Shown: positions 37,278-49,835 of the stretch, in pieces
Numbering within the stretch: the first letter of the stretch is position 1
Layout: each line of letters opens with the position of its first letter
The notes under the pieces: model-generated
What the model was told of the DNA's origin: nothing
The model's input: the letters and a program-made list of their open reading frames with translations, nothing else
Database searches by the model: none
DNA from: Meghimatium bilineatum
Lineage: Eukaryota > Mollusca > Gastropoda > Stylommatophora > Philomycidae
Assembly (NCBI GenBank): GCA_034231615.1
Contig: CM067315.1
Coordinates: 17,401,513 to 17,465,512 of the forward strand
DNA: 64,000 bases
Direction: 5' to 3'
Program-made: the position numbers and the translations under genes

Positions 37278-39648
37278 CTGCAATACAAAGAAATCACGTG
37301 TAATAGGCCAGAATACACTCAATTCTAGCGTAGAAAGCTTCAGTACAATGGGTTTGTGAGTAATATGCTAGAATAACAGAGTTTTGGCGTACTAAACTGC
37401 AATAGACCCAATTCGTGCGTAATACGACAATTCTGAAGTAGTAAGCTACAATACACCAAATTCGTGTGTCCAGAATACAATTTCTGGTGTAGTAAGCTGC
37501 AATACAACTAAATCACGTGTAATAGACCAGAATACACTCAATTCTAGTGTAGAAAGCTTCAGTACAATGGGTTTGTGAGTAATATGCTAGAATAACAGAG
37601 TTTTGGCGTACTAAACTGCAATAGACCCAATTCGTGCGTTATACGACAATTCTGAAGTAGTAAGCTACAATACACCAAAGTCGTGTGTCCAGAATACAAT
37701 TTCTGTTCTAGTAAGCTGCAGTACACTCAATTTGTTAGATATGCCAGAATACAACGAGATCTGACATACTAAACAGCAAGAGACCTAATTTGTGTGTAGT
37801 ACGCCAGTTTTCTGACGTCTTAAGCTGCAATACATCATATTAGTGTGTAAATTGCCAGAATATACAGAGTTCTGTTGTAGAAAGCTGCAGTACACTAAAT
37901 TTGTGAGTAATATGCCAGAATACAACGAGTTCTAACGTAGTAAGCTACAATACACCAAATTCGTGTGCAGAATACAATTTCTGGTGTAGTAAGCTGCAAT
38001 ACAACGAAATCACGTGTAATAGACCAGAATACACTCAGTTCTATTGTAGAAAGCTTCAGTACAATGGGTTTGTGAGTAATATGCTAGAATAACAGAGTTT
38101 TGGCGTACTAAACTGCAATAGACCCAATTCGTGCGTTATACGACATTTCTGAAGTAGTAAGCTACAATACACCAAATTCGTGTGTCCAGAATACAATTTC
38201 TGTTCTAGTAAGCTGCAGTACACTCAATTTGTTAGTTATATGCCAGAATACAACAAGCTCTGACATACTAAACAGCAAGAGACCTAATTTGTGTGTAGTA
38301 CGCCAGTTTTCTGACGTCTCTAGCTGCAATACATCAAATTAGTGTGTAAATTGCCAGGATATACAGAGTTCTGTTGTAGAAACCTGCAGTACACTCAATT
38401 TGTGAGATATGCCAGAATACAACGAGTTCTAACGTAGTAAGCTACAATACACCAAATTCGTGTGCAGAATACAATTTCTGGTGTGGTAAGCTGCAATACA
38501 ACGAAATCACGTGTAATAGACCAGAATACACTCAATTCTAGTGTAGAAAGCTTCAGTACAATGGGTTTGTGAGTATTATGCTAGAATAACAGAGATTTGG
38601 CGTACTAAACTGCAATAGACCCAATTCGTGCGTAATACGACAATTCTGAAGTAGTAAGCTACTCGTACAATACACCAAATTCGTGTGTCAAGAATACAAT
38701 TTCTGGTGTAGTAAGCTGCAATACAACGAAATCACGTGTAATAGACCAGAATACACTCAATTCTAGTGTAGAAAGCTTCAGTACAATGGGTTTGTGAGTA
38801 ATATGCTAGAATAACAGAGTTTTGGCGTACTAAACTGCTATAGACCCAATTCGTGCGTAATACGACAATTCTGAAGTAGTAAGCTACAATACACCAAATT
38901 CATGTGTCAAGAATACAATTTCTGGTGTAGTAAGCTGCAATACAACGAAATCACGTGTAATAGACCAGAATACACTCAATTCTAGTGTAGAAAGCTTCAG
39001 TACAATGGGTTTGTGAGTAATATGCTAGAATAACAGAGTTTTGGCGTACTAAACTGCAATAGACCCAATTCGTGCGTAATACGACAATTCTGAAGTAGTA
39101 AGCTTCAATAGACCAAATTCGTGTGTCCAGAATACAATTTCTGGTGTAGTAAGCTGCAATACAACGAAATCACGTGTAATAGACCAGAATACACTCAATT
39201 CTAGTGTAGAAAGCTTCAGTACAATGGGTTTGTGGGTAATATGCTAGAATAACAGAGTTTTGGCGTACTAAACTGCAATAGACCCAATTCGTGCGTTATA
39301 CGACAATTCTGAAGTAGTAAGCTACAATACACCAAATTCGTGTGTCCAGAATACAATTTCTGGTGTAGTAAGCTGCAGTACACTCAATTTGTTAGTTATA
39401 TGCCAGAATACAACGAGATCTGACATACTAAACAACAAGAGACCTAATTTGTGTGTAGTACGCCAGTTTTCTGACGTCAAGCTGCAATACATCAAATTAG
39501 TGTGTAAATTGCCAGGATATACAGAGTTCTGTTTTAGAAAGCTGCAGTACACTCAATTTGTGAGTAATATGCCAGATTACAACGAGTTCTAACGGTAAGC
39601 TACAATACACCAAATTCGTGTGCAGAATACAATTTCTGGCGCAGTAAG
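37278..39648 (+). repeat. 2870-bp cassette, copy 3, lacking the last L (2371 bp)
   Basis: Unit starts: 37278 S, 37497 L, 37994 L, 38491 S (225), 38716 S, 38935 S, 39154 L (495). The 6-base insertion recurs near 38662. Neither single-base loss of copy 2 is present. Unlike copies 1 and 2, G of the second L reads GTTCTGTTGTAG instead of GTTCTGCTGTAG. Confidence 0.95.
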
Positions 39649-40643
39649 CTGCAATACAACGAAATCACGTGTAATAGACCAGAATACACTCAATTCTAGC
39701 GTAGAAAGCTTCAGTACAATGGGTTTGTGAGTAATATGCTAGAATAACAGAGTTGTGGCGTACTAAACTGCAATAGACCCAATTCGTGCGTTATACGACA
39801 ATTCTGAAGTAGTAAGCTACAATACACCAAATTCGTGTGTCCAGAATACAATTTCTGTTCTAGTAAGCTGCAGTACACAATTTATTAGTTATATGCCAGA
39901 ATACAACGAGATCTGACATACTAAACAGCAAGAGACCTAATTTGTGTGTAGTACGCCAGTTTTCTGACGTCTTAAGCTGTAATACATCAAATTAGTGTGT
40001 AAATTGCCAGGATATACAGAGTTCTGTTGTAGAAAGCTGCAGTACACTCAATTTGTGAGTAATATGCCAGAATACAACGAGTTCTAACGTAGTAAGCTAC
40101 AATACACCAAATTCGTGTGCAGAATACAATTTCTGGTGTAGTAAGCTGCAATACAACGAAATCACGTGTAATAGACCAGAATACACTCAATTCTAGTGTA
40201 GAAAGCTTCAGTACAATGGGTTTGTGAGTAATATGCTAGAATAACAGAGTTTTGGCGTACTAAACTGCAATAGACCCAATTCGTGCGTTATACGACAATT
40301 CTGAAGTGTAAGCTACAATACACCGAATTCGTGTGTCCAGAATACAATTTCTGTTCTAGTAAGCTGCAGTACACTCAATTTGTTAGTTATATGCCAGAAT
40401 ACAACGAGATCTGACATACTAAACAGCAAGAGACCTAATTTGTGTGTAGTACGCCAATTTTCTGACGTCTCAAGCTGCAATACATCAAATTAGTGTGTAA
40501 ATTGCCAGGATATACAGAGTTCTGTTGTAGAAAGCTGCAGTACACTCAATTTGTGAGTAATATGCCAGAATACAACGAGTTCTAACGTAGTAAGCTACAA
40601 TACACCAAATTCGTGTGCAGAATACAATTTCTGGTGTAGTAAG
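39649..40643 (+). repeat. Two L units resembling 30547-31541
   Basis: Unit starts: 39649 L (497) and 40146 L (498). They carry GAGTTGTGGCG, CACAATTTATTAG, GAAGTGTAAGC, ACCGAATTC and GACGTCTCAAG, as at 25920-26912, 27843-28837 and 30547-31541. This block appears four times in the window in different neighbourhoods. Confidence 0.93.
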
Positions 40644-41638
40644 CTGCAATACAACGAAATCACGTGTAATAGACCAGAATACACTCAATTCTAGTGTAGA
40701 AAGCTTCAGTACAATGGGTTTGTGAGTAATATGCTAGAATAACAGAGTTTTGGCGTACTAAACTGCAATAGACCCAATTCGTGCGTAATACGACAATTCT
40801 GAAGTAGTAAGCTACAATACACCAAATTCGTGTGTCCAGAATACAATTTCTGTTCTAGTAAGCTGCAGTACACTCAATTTGTTAGATATGCCAGAATACA
40901 ACGAGATCTGACATACTAAACAGCAAGAGACCTAATTTGTGTGTAGTACGCCAGTTTTCTGACGTCTTAAGCTGTAATACATCAAATTAGTGTGTAAATT
41001 GCCAGGATATACAGTTCTGTTGTAGAAAGCTGCAGTACACTCAATGTGTGAGTAATATGCCAGAATACAACGAGTTCTAACGTAGTAAGCTACAATACAC
41101 CAAATTCGTGTGCAGAATACAATTTCTGGTGTAGTAAGCTGCAATACAACAAAATCAACGTGTAATAGACCAGAATACACTCAATTCTAGTGTAGAAAGC
41201 TTCAGTACAATGGGTTTGTGAGTAATATGCTAGAATAACAGAGTTTTGGCGTACTAAACTGCAATAGACCCAATTCGTGCGTAATACGACAATTCTGAAG
41301 TAGTAAGCTACAATACACCAAATTCGTGTGTCCAGAATACAATTTCTGTTCTAGTAAGCTGCAGTACACTCAATCTGTTAGTTATATGCCAGAATACAAC
41401 GAGATCTGACATACTAAACAGCAAGAGACCTAATTTGTGTGTAGTACGCCAGTTTTCTGACGTCTCTAGCTGCAATACATCAAATTAGTATGTAAATTGC
41501 CAGGATATACAGAGTTCTGTTGTAGAAATCTGCAGTACACTCAATTTGTGAGTAATATGCCAGAATACAACGAGTTCTAACGTAGTAAGCTACAATACAC
41601 CAAATTCGTGTGCAGAATACAATTTCTGGTGTAGTAAG
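40644..41638 (+). repeat. About 991-bp duplication, copy 1 (L-L)
   Basis: Unit starts: 40644 L (495) and 41139 L (500). Markers are the 2-base loss in G (ATACAGTTCTG), CTCAATGTGTGAG in H, and a single-base insertion in A (AAAATCAACGTG near 41151) that destroys the CACGTG palindrome. Confidence 0.93.
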
Positions 41639-42625
41639 CTGCAATACAACGAAATCACGTGTAATAGACCAGAATACACTCAGTTCTATTGTAGAAAGCT
41701 TCAGTACAATGGGTTTGTAATATGCTAGAATAACAGAGTTTTGGCGTACTAAACTGCAATAGACCCAATTCGTGCGTTATACGACATTTCTGAAGTAGTA
41801 AGCTACAATACACCAAATTCGTGTGTCCAGAATACAATTTCTGTTCTAGTAAGCTGCAGTACACTCAATTTGTTAGATATGCCAGAATACAACGAGATCT
41901 GACATACTAAACAGCAAGAGACCTAATTTGTGTGTAGTACGCCAGTTTTCTGACGTCTTAAGCTGTAATACATCAAATTAGTGTGTAAATTGCCAGGATA
42001 TACAGTTCTGTTGTAGAAAGCTGCAGTACACTCAATGTGTGAGTAATATGCCAGAATACAACGAGTTCTAACGTAGTAAGCTACAATACACCAAATTCGT
42101 GTGCAGAATACAATTTCTGGTGTAGTAAGCTGCAATACAACAAAATCAACGTGTAATAGACCAGAATACACTCAATTCTAGTGTAGAAAGCTTCAGTACA
42201 ATGGGTTTGTGAGTAATATGCTAGAATAACAGAGTTTTGGCGTACTAAACTGCAATAGACCCAATTCGTGCGTAATACGACAATTCTGAAGTAGTAAGCT
42301 ACAATACACCAAATTCGTGTGTCCAGAATACAATTTCTGTTCTAGTAAGCTGCAGTACACTCAATCTGTTAGTTATATGCCAGAATACAACGAGATCTGA
42401 CATACTAAACAGCAAGAGACCTAATTTGTGTGTAGTACGCCAGTTTTCTGACGTCTCTAGCTGCAATACATCAAATTAGTGTGTAAATTGCCAGGATATA
42501 CAGAGTTCTGTTGTAGAAACCTGCAGTACACTCAATTTGTGAGATATGCCAGAATACAACGTTCTAACGTAGTAAGCTACAATACACCAAATTCGTGTGC
42601 AGAATACAATTTCTGGTGTGGTAAG
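41639..42625 (+). repeat. About 991-bp duplication, copy 2 (L-L)
   Basis: Unit starts: 41639 L (491) and 42130 L (496). The same AAAATCAACGTG insertion recurs near 42142. The first unit has also lost 4 bases in B (GGGTTTGTAATATGC near 41711). The second has lost 2 plus 2 bases in H (GTGAGATATGCC and ACAACGTTCT near 42540-42562). Confidence 0.93.
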
Positions 42626-44054
42626 CTGCAATACAACGAAATCACGTGTAATAGACCAGAATACACTCAATTCTAGTGTAGAAAGCTTCAGTACAATGGG
42701 TTTGTGAGTATTATGCTAGAATAACAGAGATTTGGCATACTAAACTGCAATAGACCCAATTCGTGCGTAATACGACAATTCTGAAGTAGTAAGCTACAAT
42801 ACACCAAATTCATGTGTCAAGAATACAATTTCTGGTGTAGTAAGCTGCAATACAACGAAATCACGTGTAATAGACCAGAATACACTCAATTCTAGTGTAG
42901 AAAGCTTCAGTACAATGGGTTTGTGAGTAATATGCTAGAATAACAGAGTTTTGGCGTACTAAACTGCAATAGACCCAATTCGTGCGTAATACGACAATTC
43001 TGAAGTAGTAAGCTTCAATAGACCAAATTCGTGTGTCCAGAATACAATTTCTGGTGTAGTAAGCTGCAATACAACGAAATCACGTGTAATAGACCAGAAT
43101 ACACTCAATTCTAGTGTAGAAAGCTTCAGTACAATGGGTTTGTGGGTAATATGCTAGAATAACAGAGTTTTGGCGTACTAAACTGCAATAGACCCAATTC
43201 GTGCGTTATACGACAATTCTGAAGTAGTAAGCTACAATACACCAAATTCGTGTGTCCAGAATACAATTTCTGGTGTAGTAAGCTGCAGTACACTCAATTT
43301 GTTAGTTATATGCCAGAATACAACGAGATCTGACATACTAAACAACAAGAGACCTAATTTGTGTGTAGTACGCCAGTTTTCTGACGTCAAGCTGCAATAC
43401 ATCAAATTAGTGTGTAAATTGCCAGGATATACAGAGTTCTGTTTTAGAAAGCTGCAGTACACTCAATTTGTGAGTAATATGCCAGATTACAACGAGTTCT
43501 AACGGTAAGCTACAATACACCAAATTCGTGTGCAGAATACAATTTCTGGCGCAGTAAGCTGCAATACAACGAAATCACGTGTAATAGACCAGAATACACT
43601 CAATTCTAGTGTACAAAGCTTCAGTACAATGGGTTTGTGAGTAATATGCTAGAATAACAGAGTTTTGGCGTACTAAACTGCAATAGACCCAATTTGTGCG
43701 TAATACGACAATTCTGAAGTAGTAAGCTACAATAGACCAAATTCGTGTGTCCAGAATACAATTTCTGGTGTAGTAAGCTGCAGTACACTCAATTTGTTAG
43801 TTATATGCCAGAATACAACGAGATCTGACATACTAAACAGCAAGAGACCTAATTTGTGTGTAGTACGCCAATTTTCTGACGTCTCTAGCTGCAATACATC
43901 AAATTAGTGTGTAAATTGCCAGGATATACAGAGTTCTGTTGTAGAAAGCTGCAGTACACTCAATTTGTGAGTAATATGCCAGAATACAACTTCTAACGTA
44001 GTAAGCTACAATACACCAAATTCGTGTGCAGAATACAATTTCTGGTGTAGTAAG
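42626..44054 (+). repeat. S-S-L-L string, first of two (1926-bp spacing)
   Basis: Unit starts: 42626 S, 42845 S, 43064 L (495), 43559 L (496). The first S joins the B monomer of the insertion-bearing S type (GAGTATTATGC, CAGAGATTTGG) to the D/I monomer of the next S type (TTCATGTGTCAAG). One whole S unit of the 2870-bp cassette has therefore been removed. The last L has H shortened to ACAACTTCTAACG and is followed by A/B TGTACAAAGC. Confidence 0.93.
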
Positions 44055-45980
44055 CTGCAATACAACGAAATCACGTGTAATAGACCAGAATACACTCAAT
44101 TCTAGTGTACAAAGCTTCAGTACAATGGGTTTGTGAGTAATATGCTAGAATAACAGAGTTTTGGCGTACTAAACTGCAATAGACCCAATTCGTGCGTTAT
44201 ACGACATTTCTGAAGTAGTAAGCTACAATACACCAAATTCGTGTGTCCAGAATACAATTTCTGTTCTAGTAAGCTGCAGTACACTCAATTTGTTAGTTAT
44301 ATGCCAGAATACAACAAGCTCTGACATACTAAACAGCAAGAGACCTAATTTGTGTGTAGTACGCCAGTTTTCTGACGTCTCTAGCTGCAATACATCAAAT
44401 TAGTGTGTAAATTGCCAGGATATACAGAGTTCTGTTGTAGAAACCTGCAGTACACTCAATTTGTGAGATATGCCAGAATACAACGAGTTCTAACGTAGTA
44501 AGCTACAATACACCAAATTCGTGTGCAGAATACAATTTCTGGTGTGGTAAGCTGCAATACAACGAAATCACGTGTAATAGACCAGAATACACTCAATTCT
44601 AGTGTAGAAAGCTTCAGTACAATGGGTTTGTGAGTATTATGCTAGAATAACAGAGATTTGGCGTACTAAACTGCAATAGACCCAATTCGTGCGTAATACG
44701 ACAATTCTGAAGTAGTAAGCTACAATACACCAAATTCATGTGTCAAGAATACAATTTCTGGTGTAGTAAGCTGCAATACAACGAAATCACGTGTAATAGA
44801 CCAGAATACACTCAATTCTAGTGTAGAAAGCTTCAGTACAATGGGTTTGTGAGTAATATGCTAGAATAACAGAGTTTTGGCGTACTAAACTGCAATAGAC
44901 CCAATTCGTGCGTAATACGACAATTCTGAAGTAGTAAGCTTCAATAGACCAAATTCGTGTGTCCAGAATACAATTTCTGGTGTAGTAAGCTGCAATACAA
45001 CGAAATCACGTGTAATAGACCAGAATACACTCAATTCTAGTGTAGAAAGCTTCAGTACAATGGGTTTGTGGGTAATATGCTAGAATAACAGAGTTTTGGC
45101 GTACTAAACTGCAATAGACCCAATTCGTGCGTTATACGACAATTCTGAAGTAGTAAGCTACAATACACCAAATTCGTGTGTCCAGAATATAATTTCTGGT
45201 GTAGTAAGCTGCAGTACACTCAATTTGTTAGTTATATGCCAGAATACAACGAGATCTGACATACTAAACAACAAGAGACCTAATTTGTGTGTAGTACGCC
45301 AGTTTTCTGACGTCAAGCTGCAATACATCAAATTAGTGTGTAAATTGCCAGGATATACAGAGTTCTGTTTTAGAAAGCTGCAGTACACTCAATTTGTGAG
45401 TAATATGCCAGATTACAACGAGTTCTAACGGTAAGCTACAATACACCAAATTCGTGTGCAGAATACAATTTCTGGCGCAGTAAGCTGCAATACAACGAAA
45501 TCACGTGTAATAGACCAGAATACACTCAATTCTAGTGTAGAAAGCTTCAGTACAATGGGTTTGTGAGTAATATGCTAGAATAACAGAGTTTTGGCGTACT
45601 AAACTGCAATAGACCCAATTTGTGCGTAATACGACAATTCTGAAGTAGTAAGCTACAATAGACCAAATTCGTGTGTCCAGAATACAATTTCTGGTGTAGT
45701 AAGCTGCAGTACACTCAATTTGTTAGTTATATGCCAGAATACAACGAGATCTGACATACTAAACAGCAAGAGACCTAATTTGTGTGTAGTACGCCAATTT
45801 TCTGACGTCTCTAGCTGCAATACATCAAATTAGTGTGTAAATTGCCAGGATATACAGAGTTCTGTTGTAGAAAGCTGCAGTACACTCAATTTGTGAGTAA
45901 TATGCCAGAATACAACTTCTAACGTAGTAAGCTACAATACACCAAATTCGTGTGCAGAATACAATTTCTGGTGTAGTAAG
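44055..45980 (+). repeat. L plus second S-S-L-L string
   Basis: Unit starts: 44055 L (497), 44552 S, 44771 S, 44990 L (495), 45485 L (496). The four units from 44552 repeat 42626-44054 at plus 1926. The fused S is present in both, so the S loss preceded this duplication. Differences include GGCGTAC versus GGCATAC, and ATATAATTTC near 45188. Confidence 0.93.
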
Positions 45981-46199
45981 CTGCAATACAACGAAATCAC
46001 GTGTAATAGACCAGAATACACTCAATTCTAGTGTACAAAGCTTCAGTACAATGGGTTTGTGAGTAATATGCTAGAATCACAGAGTTTTGGTGTAGTAAAC
46101 TGCAATAGACCCAATTCGTGCGTAATACGACAATTCTGAAGTAGTAAGCTACAATAGACCAAATTCGTGTGTCCAGAATACAATTTCTGGTGTAGTAAG
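45981..46199 (+). repeat. S unit with B variant GAATCACAGAG
   Basis: This 219-bp S unit contains the B variant TAGAATCACAGAGTTTTGG followed by TGTAGTAAACTGC. The same variant marks many B monomers to the right, at 46696, 50332, 53254, 56400, 58109, 58824, 61466 and 62678. It always follows the TGTACAAAGC form of the A end. Confidence 0.92.
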
Positions 46200-49100
46200 C
46201 TGCAATACAACGAAATCACGTGTAATAGACCAGAATACACTCAATTCTAGTGTAGAAAGCTTCAGTACAATGGGTTTGTGAGTAATATGCTAGAATAACA
46301 GAGTTTTGGCGTACTAAACTGCAATAGACCCAATTCGTGCGTTATACGACAATTCTGAAGTAGTAAGCTACAATACACCAAATTCGTGTGTCCAGAATAC
46401 AATTTCTGGTGTAGTAAGCTGCAGTACACTCAATTTGTTAGTTATATGCCAGAATACAACGAGATCTGACATACTAAACAGCAAGAGACCTAATTTGTGT
46501 GTAGTACGCCAGTTTTCTGACGTCTTAAGCTGCAATACATCAAATTAGTGTGTAAATTGCCAGGATATACAGAGTTCTGTTGTAGAAAGCTGCAGTACAC
46601 TCAATTTGTGAGTAATATGCCAGAATACAACTTCTAACGTAGTAAGCTACAATACACCAAATTCGTGTGCAGAATACAATTTCTGGTGTAGTAAGCTGCA
46701 ATACAACGAAATCACGTGTAATAGACCAGAATACACTCAATTCTAGTGTACAAAGCTTCAGTACAATGGGTTTGTGAGTAATATGCTAGAATCACAGAGT
46801 TTTGGTGTAGTAAACTGCAATAGACCCAATTCGTGCGTAATACGACAATTCTGAAGTAGTAAGCTACAATAGACCAAATTCGTGTGTCCAGAATACAATT
46901 TCTGTTCTAGTAAGCTGCAGTACACTCAATTTGTTAGTTATATGCCAGAATACAACGAGATCTGACATACTAAACAGCAAGAGACCTAATTTGTGTGTAG
47001 TACGCCAGTTTTCTGACGTTTCTAGCTGCAATACATCAAATTAGTGTGTAAATTGCCAGGATATACAGAGTTCTGTTGTAGAATGCTGCAGTACACTCAA
47101 TTTGTGAGTAATATGCCAGAATACAACGAGTTCTAACGTAGTAAGCTACAATACACCAAATTCGTGTGCAGAATACAATTTCTGGTGTAGTAAGCTGCAA
47201 TACAAAGAAATCACGTGTAATAGACCAGAATACACTCAATTCTAGTGTAGAAAGCTTCAGTACAATGGGTTTGTGAGTAATATGCTAGAATAACAGAGTT
47301 TTGGCGTACTAAACTGCAATAGACCCAATTCGTGCGTAATACGACAATTCTGAAGTAGTAAGCTACAATAGACCAAATTCGTGTGTCCAGAATACAATTT
47401 CTGGTGTAGTAATCTGCAATACAACGAAATCACGTGTAATAGACCAGAATACACTCAATTCTAGTGTAGAAAGCTTCAGTACAATGGGTTTGTGGGTAAT
47501 ATGCTAGAATAACAGAGTTTTGGCGTACTAAACTGCAATAGACCGAATTCGTGCGTTATACGACAATTCTGAAGTAGTGAGCTACAATACACCAAATTCG
47601 TGTGTCCAGAATACAATTTCTGGTGTAGTAAGCTGCAGTACACTCAATTTGTTAGTTATATGCCAGAATACAACGAGATCTGACATACTAAACAACAAGA
47701 GACCTAATTTGTGTGTAGTACGCCAGTTTTCTGACGTCAAGCTGCAATACATCAAATTAGTGTGTAAATTGCCAGGATATACAGAGTTCTGTTTTAGAAA
47801 GCTGCAGTACACTCAATTTGTGAGTAATATGCCAGATTACAACGAGTTCTAACGGTAAGCTACAATACACCAAATTCGTGTGCAGAATACAATTTCTGGT
47901 GTAGTAAGCTGCAATACAACGAAATCACGTGTAATAGACCAGAATACACTCAATTCTAGTGTAGAAAGCTTCAGTACAATGGGTTTGTGAGTAATATGCT
48001 AGAATAACAGAGTTTTGGCGTACTAAACTGCAATAGACCCAATTCGTGCGTAATACGACAATTCTGAAGTAGTAAGCTACAATAGACCAAATTCGTGTGT
48101 CCAGAATACAATTTCTGGTGTAGTAAGCTGCAATACAACGAAATCACGTGTAATAGACCAGAATACACTCAATTCTAGTGTAGAAAGCTTCAGTACAATG
48201 GGTTTGTGGGTAATATGCTAGAATAACAGAGTTTTGGCGTACTAAACTGCAATAGACCCAATTCGTGCGTTATACGACAATTCTGAAGTAGTAAGCTACA
48301 ATACACCAAATTCGTGTGTCCAGAATACAATTTCTGGTGTAGTAAGCTGCAGTACACTCAATTTGTTAGTTATATGCCAGAATACAACGAGATCTGACAT
48401 ACTAAACAACAAGAGACCTAATTTGTGTGTAGTACGCCAGTTTTCTGACGTCAAGCTGCAATACATCAAATTAGTGTGTAAATTGCCAGGATATACAGAG
48501 TTCTGTTTTAGAAAGCTGCAGTACACTCAATTTGTGAGTAATATGCCAGATTACAACGAGTTCTAACGGTAAGCTACAATACACCAAATTCGTGTGCAGA
48601 ATACAGTTTCTGGCGCAGTAAGCTGCAATACAACGAAATCACGTGTAATAGACCAGAATACACTCAATTCTAGTGTAGAAAGCTTCAGTACAATGGGTTT
48701 GTGGGTAATATGCTAGAATAACAGAGTTTTGGCGTACTAAACTGCAATAGACCCAATTCGTGCGTTATACGACAATTCTGAAGTAGTAAGCTACAATACA
48801 CCAAATTCGTGTGTCCAGAATACAATTTCTGGTGTAGTAAGCTGCAGTACACTCAATTTGTTAGTTATATGCCAGAATACAACGAGATCTGACATTCTAA
48901 ACAACAAGAGACCTAATTTGTGTGTAGTACGCCAGTTTTCTGACGTCAAGCTGCAATACATCAAATTAGTGTGTAAATTGCCAGGATATACAGAGTTCTG
49001 TTTTAGAAAGCTGCAGTACACTCAATTTGTGAGTAATATGCCAGATTACAACGAGTTCTAACGGTAAGCTACAATACACCAAATTCGTGTGCAGAATACA

Positions 49101-49835
49101 ATTTCTGGCGCAGTAAGCTGCAATACAACGAAATCACGTGTAATAGACCAGAATACACTCAATTCTAGTGTAGAAAGCTTCAGTACAATGGGTTTGTGAG
49201 TAATATGCTAGAATAACAGAGTTTTGGCGTACTAAACTGCAATAGACCCAATTTGTGCGTAATACGACAATTCTGAAGTAGTAAGCTACAATAGACCAAA
49301 TTCGTGTGTCCAGAATACAATTTCTGGTGTAGTAAGCTGCAGTACACTCAATTTGTTAGTTATATGCCAGAATACAACGAGATCTGACATACTAAACAAC
49401 AAGAGACCTAATTTGTGTGTAGTACGCCAATTTTCTGACGTCTCTAGCTGCAATACATCAAATTAGTGTGTAAATTGCCAGGATATACAGAGTTCTGTTG
49501 TAGAAAGCTGCAGTACACTCAATTTGTGAGTAATATGCCAGAATACAACGAGTTCTAACGTAGTAAGCTACTATACACCAAATTCGTGTGCAGAATACAA
49601 TTTCTGGTGTAGTAAGCTGCAATACAACGAAATCACGTGTAATAGACCAGAATACACTCAATTCTAGTGTAGAAAGCTTCAGTACAATGGGTTTGTGAGT
49701 AATATGCTAGAATAACAGAGTTTTGGCGTACTAAACTGCAATAGACCCAATTCGTGCGTAATACGACAATTCTGAAGTAGTAAGCTACAATAGACCAAAT
49801 TCGTGTGTCCAGAATACAATTTCTGGTGTAGTAAG
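46200..49835 (+). repeat. 2922-family cassette with one extra S-L pair (3636 bp)
   Basis: Unit starts: 46200 L (496), 46696 L (499), 47195 S, 47414 L (495), 47909 S, 48128 L (495), 48623 L (495), 49118 L (499), 49617 S. The length equals 2922 plus 714, where 714 is S (219) plus L (495). Markers are GACGTTTCTAG in F of 46696, GTAGAATGCTGC in G, GACCGAATTC with GTAGTGAGC in C of 47414, ATACAGTTTC near 48602 and GACATTCTAAAC near 48893. Confidence 0.94.

Noticed and set aside
47577-47852. Plus-strand open frame of 91 codons (also at 51213, 59206, 62347, 63559), overlapping a 76-codon minus-strand frame
   Set aside because: The start is GTG, created by the GTAGTGAGC variant in monomer C. The open length depends on the 2-base losses of the 495-bp L subtype. 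Overlapping frames on both strands in a tandem repeat are expected by chance after amplification.
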